From: Archangium gephyra
GTDB lineage: Bacteria; Myxococcota; Myxococcia; Myxococcales; Myxococcaceae
NCBI GenBank assembly: GCA_003243425.1
Contig: QFQP01000001.1
Location: 186,001-250,000 of the forward strand
Length of the DNA: 64,000 nt
Direction: 5' to 3'
A program made the position numbers and the translations under genes. Below, piece by piece: positions 18,252 to 28,942 of the stretch. Numbering within the stretch: the first letter of the stretch is position 1; each line of letters begins with the position of its first letter. The notes beneath the pieces are model-generated. The model did no database searches and was not told where the DNA came from. It saw only the letters and a program-made list of their open reading frames with translations.

Positions 18252-20129
18252 TCACCTCAGCGGCGGCAACGTTCCCGGCGCCTCGGGCTGCGGCACGTGG
18301 GGTTTGGTCGACGGAACGTTGACCATCGGCATCGCCGCCGCCGTCAGCACCGGGCTGCGCGGCGCGGCTGAGCGCAGCTGCTCGAGGTTCCACCGCTGCA
18401 GCGCCAGCGAGGCGCGGGCGTCCTTCAGGTCTTTCCGCACGCGCGCCATCGACTGCACCGACGCCAGGAGGATGCCGGTGACGGAGCCCGCCATCGCGAT
18501 GACCCAGTACTTCGGGCTGATCTCCACCATGACCGGGTGCAGGAACATGCCGTCGTTCATCGGCTCGTAGAAGCGCGGCAGCACGCCGAACGCGCTCAGC
18601 AGCAGCGGCACGAACACCGACGCCAGCTGCATCACCACGCCCAGCGTGCGCTCCTTCTTCGGGAGCCAGAGCGAGACGCTCATCGCGTAGGCGGTGGCGA
18701 TGGCCGGCACCAGCGTCAGCGGCCCGGCGATCAGCGCGACGCAGGCGTTGACCGACGTGGCGGTGGCCAGCCCCAGCGTGCGGCTGAAGCGGGTCAACCG
18801 CGGGCGCCTCACCAGCCAGGCCGACACCGAGATCGACGCCAGCCACAGCGTCATCATCGTGAAGAACAGCGCCCAGTCGCGCACCCACAGCACCGAAGGG
18901 GTGAGCAACAGGCCGGTGAACACGTTCGCGGTGAAACCATTGCGAATGCCCAGCCGCTCGTTGTCGGTCTGGAACTTCTCGAGGTCGGCGTGCACTTCGT
19001 GCGGCAGCTCCGCGGGCGCGGCGGCCAGCAGCCGTGCGAACACGTCGTGCGCGCGGGGAAGGGCGGGGTCCAACGCGAGCGCCTGACCGACTTCGCGCAG
19101 GGCCTCGCGCCGCGCCTCGAGCGACTGTTCGGCGATCGCACGGTCGGCCGCCGCTTCAGCGTTGGCGACGTGACGCTCGGCGAGGTTCGAGCGCAACTCG
19201 GTGTCACGCTCGCCGGCGAGGATCGCCTCCAGCCGTTCGCTGAACTCACGCGCCGTGGGCCTCGCCGTCGCGTCTTGTGCGAGCGTCGCCAGACACAGCG
19301 CATCGAGCTCCGGTGAGACCTGATCATTCTTCGCGCGGGGAGACGGGTTGCTCAGCGCCTGGGTCGCGAACAGCACCACCAGCGCTTCGTTGCCTTCGAT
19401 GAGCCGCTGACCGGTCAGCACTTCGTAGAACATGACGCCCAGCGCCCAGATGTCGCTGGCTGGCGTCGCAGGCTCACCACGCGCCTGCTCGGGAGACATG
19501 TAGCCGGGCGTGCCCAGCACCGCGCCCGCGACGGTCATGCCCGCCTGGCTCTCCCCCTTCACCGGGGTGGTCACTTCGTCTTCGACGGCGCCCACCTTCG
19601 CGAGGCCCCAGTCGAGCAGGTACACCTCGCCGAAGTCGCCGAGCATCACGTTGGCCGGCTTCACGTCGCGGTGAATCACGCCGCGCGTGTGCACGAAGTC
19701 GAGCGTGAGGGCGATGGTCTGCAGCACCGTCAGCAGCCGCCGCCGCGGCACCGAACCGTCGCGCATCGCCTCGGTCAACGTCGTGCCGCGCACGCGCTTC
19801 ATGGTGAAGAACGGCCGGCCCGCTTCATCGACTCCCAGCTCGTGCACCGGAACGATGCCGGGGTGCTCGAGCTGACCCTGCACGCGCGCCTCGCGCACGA
19901 AGCGTTGAATGGCGTCGCCCTGCGAGGTGGTCGACGTCTTCAGCGCCAGCTGCCGGCCCAGCCGCGGGTCACGCGCCAGGTGCACTTCACCCATGCCTCC
20001 GCGACCGAGCAGATCTCCGCGCACCAGTTGCGAGGCGTGGGCGAGCGAATGGAGCGAGGGGACTTGAGGGTCGACGAACGACCGACTGCTGGGCGTAGCC
20101 TGCGTCGGAGGGATCGTGTCTCGAGCCAT
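18252..20129 (-). CDS. Membrane Ser/Thr protein kinase (copy 1)
   Basis: A 625-residue Hanks-type kinase. The Gly loop is LLGRGGMGEV (about 40-49), the ATP-binding Lys is Lys64 in LALKT, the catalytic loop HRDVKPANVM is about 153-162, and the metal-binding motif is DWG (173-175) in place of the usual DFG. GTPGYMSPEQARG marks the activation segment. After the kinase domain (to about 300) come a helical repeat-like stretch and five or six membrane segments (about 395-570), then a cytoplasmic coiled-coil tail (LQRWNLEQLRSA). It is paralogous over its whole length to the next gene upstream. The NtrC-type regulator follows 69 bases downstream on the same strand. Confidence 0.92.
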   Translation of the reverse strand: MARDTIPPTQATPSSRSFVDPQVPSLHSLAHASQLVRGDLLGRGGMGEVHLARDPRLGRQLALKTSTTSQGDAIQRFVREARVQGQLEHPGIVPVHELGVDEAGRPFFTMKRVRGTTLTEAMRDGSVPRRRLLTVLQTIALTLDFVHTRGVIHRDVKPANVMLGDFGEVYLLDWGLAKVGAVEDEVTTPVKGESQAGMTVAGAVLGTPGYMSPEQARGEPATPASDIWALGVMFYEVLTGQRLIEGNEALVVLFATQALSNPSPRAKNDQVSPELDALCLATLAQDATARPTAREFSERLEAILAGERDTELRSNLAERHVANAEAAADRAIAEQSLEARREALREVGQALALDPALPRAHDVFARLLAAAPAELPHEVHADLEKFQTDNERLGIRNGFTANVFTGLLLTPSVLWVRDWALFFTMMTLWLASISVSAWLVRRPRLTRFSRTLGLATATSVNACVALIAGPLTLVPAIATAYAMSVSLWLPKKERTLGVVMQLASVFVPLLLSAFGVLPRFYEPMNDGMFLHPVMVEISPKYWVIAMAGSVTGILLASVQSMARVRKDLKDARASLALQRWNLEQLRSAAPRSPVLTAAAMPMVNVPSTKPHVPQPEAPGTLPPLR

Positions 20130-20161
20130 CGTGCTCGAACGCTAACGACCTGAAGTCGCTT

Positions 20162-21959
20162 TCAACGCGTGTCGTTTGTGACCCGCGTGGGTGCGGCGGC
20201 GCGCAGCTGTTCGAGGTTCCACCGTTGCAGTGACAGCTGGCGGCGCGCGTCTTCGAGCTCCTGTCGCGTGCGCACCATGGCCATCGTCGACGAGGCGATG
20301 GTGGCGAGCAGGGTGATCAACGTCGCCGGTGCCCAGAGGGGCGTTCCGAGGTCGAGCATCAAGGCGCGCATCAACACGCCGCCTTCCACCTGCTCGTAGA
20401 ACTTCGGCAGCACGCCCACGTGACTGAGCACCAGCGGAACGATGAGCGAGAGGCCCTGCAGCGTCGTGGCGTACATGCGGTCCTTTTTTCGGTACCCACA
20501 GCGCCATGCTCATCGCGTACGCGGTGGCCACCGCAGGAAGAATGACGAACGGCCCCGAGATGAGCGCCAGGGAGGTGTTGAAGAGTGTCACCACGCCGAT
20601 GCCCAGCAGACGGTCGGCGCGCGTGGCGACCTTCTTGCGGCTGATGAGCGCGATGAGGCCGGTCGAGGCGAGCCACAGCGCGATGGTCGCCGAGAACATG
20701 CGCCAGTCGCGAACCCAGAAGACCGTGGGCACGAGGAGCAGCCCGGTCGACAGGTTGGCGAGCAGGCCGTTGCGAATGCCCACGCGCGCGTTGTCGCGCT
20801 GCGCCTCGTCGAGCTCGTGCTTCACCTCCGGCGGCAGCTCGGTGGGCGCGACCGCGAGCAGGCGGCCGAAGAGGTCGTGCGCCTTCGAGAGCCCCGGGTC
20901 AAGCGCGAGGGCCTGACCGACTTCACGCAACGCTTCGCGGCGGGCGTCGAGCGACCCGTTCTGCAACGCGCGCGCGGCCGCCACTTCGGCCTTCTGCACG
21001 TGGCGCTCGGCCAGCGACACGCGCAGCTCGAGGTCGCGCTCACCGGCGAGAATCGCGTCGAGCTTCTCGGCGAACTCGCGCGCGGTGGGCCGCCGCGTCG
21101 CGTCTTGCGCGAGCGCCGCCACACACAGCGCATCGAGCTCCGGCGACACGTCGTCTTTCCTGGCGCGCGGCGAGGGGTTCTCGAGCTTCTGCGTGGCGAC
21201 GATGGAGTCGATGAACGTCTTCTCGTCGATGAGCTTCGTGCTGGTGAGCGACTCGTAGAGCATCACCCCCAGCGCCCACACGTCGCTGGCGGGGGTCGCC
21301 GGCCTCCCGCTGGCCTGCTCGGGCGCCATGTAGCCCGGCGTGCCCATGACGGCGCCGGCGACGGTGACCCCGGGCCGACTCTCACCTTCGCGTTTCACGG
21401 GCGTGTCTTCCTGTGCGTCGAGCTTCGCGAGGCCCCAGTCGAGCAGGTACACCTCGCCGAAGTCGCCGAGCATCACGTTGGCGGGCTTGACGTCGCGGTG
21501 CACGACGCCGCGTGCGTGCGCGAAGTCGAGCGTGCGCGCGAGCATCTGCAGAAACGTGAGCAACCTCCGGCGGGGAAACGTGGGGTCGCGCAGCACTTCA
21601 CCCAGCGTGATGCCGCGCACGCGCTTCATGGTGAAGAACGGGCGGCCGTCGGCATCGAGCCCCAGCTCGTGCACCGGCACGATGCCCGGGTGTTCGAGCT
21701 GCCCCTGCACCCGTGCTTCACGCACGAAGCGGTGGGTGGCCTCGTCGTCGCTGGTGGTGGACGTCTTCATCGCCAGCTGACGCCCGAGCTTCACGTCACG
21801 CACCAGCCGCACTTCGCCCATGCCGCCACGGCCGATCAGCTCTTCCAGCTCGAGCCGAACGTCGCTGCCCAGGGCGTCGAGGGCGGGAACCGCGGTGTCG
21901 ACGAGCGAGGGTGCACTGGGCGTCGCCGGCTGAGTCGGAGCAATCGTGTCGCGAGCCAT
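20162..21959 (-). CDS. Membrane Ser/Thr protein kinase (copy 2), frameshifted near the C-terminus
   Basis: Starts MARDTIAPTQ, the same N-terminus as copy 1, and keeps the Gly loop (LIGRGGMGEV), the catalytic HRDVKPANVM and a DWG motif. Homology to copy 1 holds in one frame to ALWVPKK at about 20490. There a run of six A's on the minus strand shifts the frame. Reading as if one A were absent restores PKKDRMYATT...FYEQ...LSLQRWNLEQLRAAAP, which matches copy 1 to a stop at 20162. As written, the zero frame gives an unrelated Arg/His-rich tail ending at 20142. The kinase domain is intact; only the last two membrane segments and the tail are affected. This is either a real frameshift or a homopolymer error. 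The gap to copy 1 is 32 bases. Confidence 0.85.
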
Positions 21960-22025
21960 CGTCGACGACGCTAGTCCGGTGACGGGTGACGAACGCCAGC
22001 CCCGATTCGTGCCATATCAACGCCG

Positions 22026-22595
22026 ATGGCTGAGACGCCTTTTCAGGTGAGCGCGTTGTTGGTGACCGGCTTCAAACGCGCAGCGACGCAGCTGGGCCTC
22101 GCGGAGGGCGCGCGTTCTCACATGAGCGGCGAGGTCGCCGCGATGTGGGACGAGCCGTCGACCAGCTCGTGGCACGACGGGCGGCTCTTTCAGGGCATGA
22201 TCGAAGCGCTGGTGAAGGTCGCCAGCAAAGAGCAGATGTCCGAGATCAACTTCCGCATGGGGCGGGATCAATTCGGCCCCATCGTCGGCGGGCTCATCAA
22301 CATCGCGGTGGCGTTGAGCAGCCCCACGCCGCACACGGTGTTCGCGAACATGAAGACCATCGTCGGCGTGGCGTTGAAGGGCGCGATCGTCGAGTACGAG
22401 AAGACCGGCCCCGACAGCGGCAAGTTCGCGGTGAGCTACCCGCTGCCGTTCCCCGAGGGCACCGCCGACGCGTGGGCCGGCGTGACCAGGTACTGCTGCT
22501 CGCTGGTGAAGTACGTGGCCGTCATCGACCGCGCCGAGAACACGCAGAACGGTCATCGCTACGAGGTCGATCTCCACTGGGTCCCCGAAGCCTGA
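22026..22595 (+). CDS. Hypothetical protein, possibly DUF2378/TIGR02265-like
   Basis: A 189-residue soluble protein divergent from the kinase genes. The layout is helical in the first 100 residues, then a beta segment with W-x-G (AWAGVTRYCC) and a terminal YEVDLHWV strand. This resembles the myxobacterial paralogous DUF2378 (TIGR02265) family in size and pattern. I judge this from overall shape only and it could be wrong. No catalytic motif, signal or membrane segment is visible. Confidence 0.75.
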   Translation: MAETPFQVSALLVTGFKRAATQLGLAEGARSHMSGEVAAMWDEPSTSSWHDGRLFQGMIEALVKVASKEQMSEINFRMGRDQFGPIVGGLINIAVALSSPTPHTVFANMKTIVGVALKGAIVEYEKTGPDSGKFAVSYPLPFPEGTADAWAGVTRYCCSLVKYVAVIDRAENTQNGHRYEVDLHWVPEA

Positions 22596-22681
22596 ACGCG
22601 TGTGCGTGCGCGCACACAGCGCCCCACTGAACGGCTGTCCATTCATTTATCTATGCGGGTGCTCCCCCGCCCCGGGCGGGC

Positions 22682-23317
22682 GTGAATAGCGCGCGAGCGG
22701 CGACCGTTGGCGCGCGCGTGCTTACCGCGCTCGTATTGCTGAGCCTCGCGCAAGCGGGCGGCCTCGTGATGTGGACCGACGCGAACGGTGTGGTTCACGT
22801 GGACGAACCGCGAAACGCGCCTTCCAACGCAAAGCAGATGTCGGGCGACGGCTATTCGCGCATCGACGACGACGCGCGGGCGCTGGTGTTGCCCGACGGT
22901 GGAACCCGCGACGCCGACAGCGCGTGGTGGCGAGGGCGATTCACGGTCGCGCGCAACGAGCTGGCTGCCGCTCAGCGTCGTGAGCGTGAAGCCGAGCAGG
23001 TCATCCGCGAGGCGACGCGCGAGGTCTGCGCCACCGCCACCGCCGAGGCGATGACCAACGTCGACGTGTGGTCGCCGCGAGGTGGCACCGTCGTCGGTCA
23101 CCGCGCTGGAGTCACGGTGCTTTCCCCGGGGCAGGGCGCGCGTTTTTCAGATCGTTCGAGCAGCACGACCCGAAAGTGTGAGCGCGGAACCGCCAGCGCG
23201 ACGCAGCGAGCCGATGCGTTCCGCGCCACCGAAGCGCGCCGCGAAGCAGAACGCGTGGTGCGGGAGCTCGAACGAGAAGCGCGCTCGGCTTCGGTGCCGC
23301 TGCGCCACTGGCGTTGA
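22682..23317 (+). CDS. Secreted protein with DUF4124-like N-terminus
   Basis: A 211-residue protein starting at GTG 22682 (no in-frame ATG is available), with a signal peptide ending near ALVLLSLAQAGG. The next stretch, VMWTDANGVVHVDEPRNAP, resembles the DUF4124 motif (Y/W-x-W-x-D-x-x-G-x-x-x-x-x-x-P) of envelope proteins. Two Ala/Arg/Glu-rich helical segments follow. A GC-rich hairpin (CCCGCC-ccg-GGCGGG, 22666-22680) lies directly upstream of the start. Function unknown; probably periplasmic. Confidence 0.68.
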   Translation: MNSARAATVGARVLTALVLLSLAQAGGLVMWTDANGVVHVDEPRNAPSNAKQMSGDGYSRIDDDARALVLPDGGTRDADSAWWRGRFTVARNELAAAQRREREAEQVIREATREVCATATAEAMTNVDVWSPRGGTVVGHRAGVTVLSPGQGARFSDRSSSTTRKCERGTASATQRADAFRATEARREAERVVRELEREARSASVPLRHWR

Positions 23318-23932
23318 TTATTTGCCGAGGCGGCACTCTTCGCCGTCGACGTTGAGCGTGTAGCGCGTGCCGAACACCGCCTGCTGGATCTTCAGGTCGA
23401 CGCGCTTGCCCTTCACCACGCCTTCGATGTGCTTGACGTCGCCGATGTCGAGCAGCTGCTCGTCGCTCAAGCGCAGCCCGTCGACCAGCAGCTGCGCGCG
23501 CACGCCGGTCAACCGCGGCGCACCTTGAACCTCGAAGTGCAGGTTGGAACACGTCGCCTGCAAGCGGTCCGAGAAGATGTTCCCTGAGAACGTGCCGCCC
23601 TTCTTGCCCTTCGCGGCGGGCGCGGGCTGCGGTTCAGCGACCGGCTGCGGAGGAGGCGGCGGCGGGGTGCTGGTGCTGGCCTTGGCAGTGGCCTTCGCGA
23701 CGCAGCCGGTGCCCGCCACGAAGTGCATGCCCGCGGGGCACGAGGTGTCGACGATGGCCACGCACTTGCCGTTCTCGAACTTCGTGCCGCCCGGGCACTT
23801 CGGCGCGAGGTTGGCCACGCAGCCCTTGTTCTCGACGAAGTGCATGCCCGCCGGGCAATCGATGACGACTTCCGGGTCGGCGAAGGCGACGGCGGCGCTG
23901 CAGCACACGACGGCGAGGGCGGGTCGGAACAT
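23318..23932 (-). CDS. Secreted protein with three CPxGxxF Cys-motif repeats
   Basis: A 204-residue protein with a signal peptide (MFRPALAVVCCSAAVAFA). Residues of about 24-80 hold three copies of a C-P-(A/G)-G-(M/T)-x-F-x(4-5)-G-x-C-V unit: CPAGMHFVENKGCV, CPGGTKFENGKCV and CPAGMHFVAGTGCV. Each has two Cys that could pair. A Pro/Ala linker of about 35 residues leads to a C-terminal domain (SGNIFSDRLQATCSNLHFEV...) of unknown family. The stop codons of this gene and of the convergent DUF4124-like gene abut (23317/23318). Probably secreted or periplasmic. Confidence 0.8.
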   Translation of the reverse strand: MFRPALAVVCCSAAVAFADPEVVIDCPAGMHFVENKGCVANLAPKCPGGTKFENGKCVAIVDTSCPAGMHFVAGTGCVAKATAKASTSTPPPPPPQPVAEPQPAPAAKGKKGGTFSGNIFSDRLQATCSNLHFEVQGAPRLTGVRAQLLVDGLRLSDEQLLDIGDVKHIEGVVKGKRVDLKIQQAVFGTRYTLNVDGEECRLGK

Positions 23933-24009
23933 GGGCGGCGCTTCTGCCGAGTTCTGCCCCGCGAGTCAGCTTCAGCCGCGCGAACCCGAGTCGCGGAAAT
24001 GGGAACCCC

Positions 24010-24207
24010 TCATTTGTCACACGCGCGACGGCACTCGGCCACGCACTTCGACTTGTTCTGAGCGCCCTCACACTTCGAGTTGCACTTGTTCTTACATTTC
24101 GACGCCTCGTCGCCGATGGCGCTGGGCGCCTCGCACGTCGCTTCGACTTCAGGTGGTGTCACCGGCGAGAACAGCAGCACGACGAGGGGCAGGAGCAGGA
24201 GTTTCAT
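24010..24207 (-). CDS. Small secreted Cys-rich peptide
   Basis: A 65-residue protein with a clear signal peptide (MKLLLLPLVVLLFSPVTPPEVEA) and a mature region of about 42 residues containing seven cysteines and many Lys, Asn, Glu and Arg. The pattern CKNKCNSKC...CVAECRRACDK suggests CxxxC-type disulfide pairing. No family recognised. Myxobacterial genomes contain many such exported Cys-rich peptides; a role in the envelope or in defence is only a guess. It lies alone between two other minus-strand secreted-protein genes and a plus-strand hypothetical gene. Confidence 0.7.
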   Translation of the reverse strand: MKLLLLPLVVLLFSPVTPPEVEATCEAPSAIGDEASKCKNKCNSKCEGAQNKSKCVAECRRACDK

Positions 24208-24365
24208 CCCCGCAACTACTCACATCACCGCTCCGGTTCGGTGACGCGGCCCGAAGCCGAGGCACCGAAAGAACACGCCGCCGCCGGCTCCACGCACACG
24301 TGTCGGGACGATCATAAATCTGGCGCCGCTGCGAGCCCGCTTGGCCGCGGTGGGAGCGGAACGCC

Positions 24366-24773
24366 ATGCGCTGGAGCGACGAATTGAGAGAGCAGTTGGC
24401 GGCGCCGGAATGTGCCCGCGAAATCTCAGAGGTCCCCAACGATCCTGAACGCGTGGCCGCGCGCCGCGACGTGCTCCGCATGCAGATGTGCGTGGCTGGC
24501 GAGGTGCTGCGCGTGGCGCATCGGGTGCTTTTGTCGGCGAGCCGCGGGTCGATGTTCGAGCGCGGCTACGACATGCACGGGCTCAAGGTCGGCGACCGCT
24601 CACTCGAGGTGCGGCTGGCCGACGACGGTCTGGCCATCGAAGTGGTGCGTGAGACCGGCCTCGTCGACACGCTGCGCGTCGAGGACTCCAGCGTGTTCGA
24701 CAAGCACGGCAACCTCATTCCGTACGCCGAGGGCTACTTCGGCTCGCTGGTGCTGGAGCTCGCGGCCCGCTGA
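24366..24773 (+). CDS. Hypothetical protein
   Basis: A 135-residue soluble protein (MRWSDELREQLAAPEC...). Its first half is helical and its second half beta-rich (LEVRLADDGLAIEVVRETGLVDTLRVEDSSVFDKHG). No signal peptide or known motif. It is convergent with the membrane protein gene to its right, whose stop abuts it at 24774. Family and function unknown. Confidence 0.7.
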   Translation: MRWSDELREQLAAPECAREISEVPNDPERVAARRDVLRMQMCVAGEVLRVAHRVLLSASRGSMFERGYDMHGLKVGDRSLEVRLADDGLAIEVVRETGLVDTLRVEDSSVFDKHGNLIPYAEGYFGSLVLELAAR

Positions 24774-25445
24774 TCATTCCAGGCCGATGGCCTCGACGTG
24801 TGGATCATCGTCGAGGTCGAGCTCGTGCACGTGCTCCGCGGCGGGCAACGACGCGCCGAGCACGCCGCCGAACACCAGGTGCGCGCCCAGCATCACCCAC
24901 GGCCGTGAAGACGGCACGTCGTCCTGCGGCGAACGCATCCACCCCAGCGCGGGAATCCAACCGGCGTAGCTGACGACCCACACGGCCGCGCCCGTGGCGA
25001 CGCCTCCCAGCACGCGCAGCGAACGGTTGGGAATGCGCTCGAGCAGCGGGCCCGACACCGCACCGACCATCGCGCCGTAGCCCATGTGGAGGCCGACGGT
25101 GGCGAGCGTGAGGTCTTCGTTCCGCGGCTTCAAGTCGAGGTGCTCGAGCGTCTTGCGCGTGAGCTTGGTCGGCGGGTCTTCACCCAGCAGGCCCAGCTTC
25201 TGGGCCGCGAAGAGCAGCCCGCCCATGACGGTCGAAGCGGTGAGGCTCGAAACCGCGCCGCGCACCGACTGGCGAATGAGCGAGCGCCGCTCCGTACGAC
25301 GGAAGGTGCGGCGCACCGAAGGCCCGCCATGGTGCCGCCTCGGAGGTGAAGTTGCGCCCATGGTGTCGGCCTCTTCTTCGTCACGCAGATGCGCGTCGGG
25401 GTGGAGCGCGTATTCGGCTTCGAATTCGTTGGTGGTGTCGGTCAT
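24774..25445 (-). CDS. Membrane protein, DUF1440/YagU-like
   Basis: A 223-residue protein starting at ATG 25445 with a good AAGGAG ribosome site. The same frame runs on far upstream, antisense to ileS, but that extension is spurious. Residues 1-60 are hydrophilic. From about 65 there are four membrane segments, including VSSLTASTVMGGLLFAAQKLG, LHMGYGAMVGAVSGPLLERI, GGVATGAAVWVVSYAGWIPALGWM and WVMLGAHLVFGGVLG, an arrangement resembling the DUF1440/YagU family. Function unknown. It is divergent from ileS across 201 bases. Confidence 0.75.
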   Translation of the reverse strand: MTDTTNEFEAEYALHPDAHLRDEEEADTMGATSPPRRHHGGPSVRRTFRRTERRSLIRQSVRGAVSSLTASTVMGGLLFAAQKLGLLGEDPPTKLTRKTLEHLDLKPRNEDLTLATVGLHMGYGAMVGAVSGPLLERIPNRSLRVLGGVATGAAVWVVSYAGWIPALGWMRSPQDDVPSSRPWVMLGAHLVFGGVLGASLPAAEHVHELDLDDDPHVEAIGLE

Positions 25446-25646
25446 CGGGAAACTCCTTTTCGATGGTGGGACCCGATAACGATGCATCGAGCGTTCCGCT
25501 CTCAGCTCCGAGAGAAAGTGCGGCGAAAACGCGAGCAACCGCGACCAACCTGCCTCACGTGGGGCGCAAGCGCGACCGACGCGGTGCCGGGGTGCCACAA
25601 ACCGACAGTTGACCTTCGGCCCGCCGCGCGCGACGAGAGCGCCTCC

Positions 25647-28787
<3,141 letters not shown>

Positions 28788-28800
28788 GCTGCGGACGGGT

Positions 28801-28827
28801 GCCGCACGCGTGATCGAAGCGTGCGGC
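28801..28827 (+). terminator. Terminator-like hairpin after ileS
   Basis: A perfect 9-bp inverted repeat, GCCGCACGC (28801-28809) with GCGTGCGGC (28819-28827), separated by nine bases and beginning 13 bases after the ileS stop. It is followed by only a short T-containing stretch (ATTTC), not a real T-tract, so its strength as an intrinsic terminator is uncertain. Confidence 0.5.
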
Positions 28828-28942
28828 GTCGCATTTCGGATGTCTTGAAGCAGTCGGCGATTCAGTCGGTTGCGTCAGAGTCGTCACTTGCGCACGCACA
28901 CCGAGCTGTGGCTAGGTTGTCGCCTCGTGATGGGAGGCGTGC

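Noticed and set aside
20480..20500. Programmed frameshift (dnaX-type) in kinase copy 2
   Set aside because: The codon phase over the A6 run needs a +1 shift, while the A-AAA-AAG mechanism gives -1; no stimulatory hairpin was seen.
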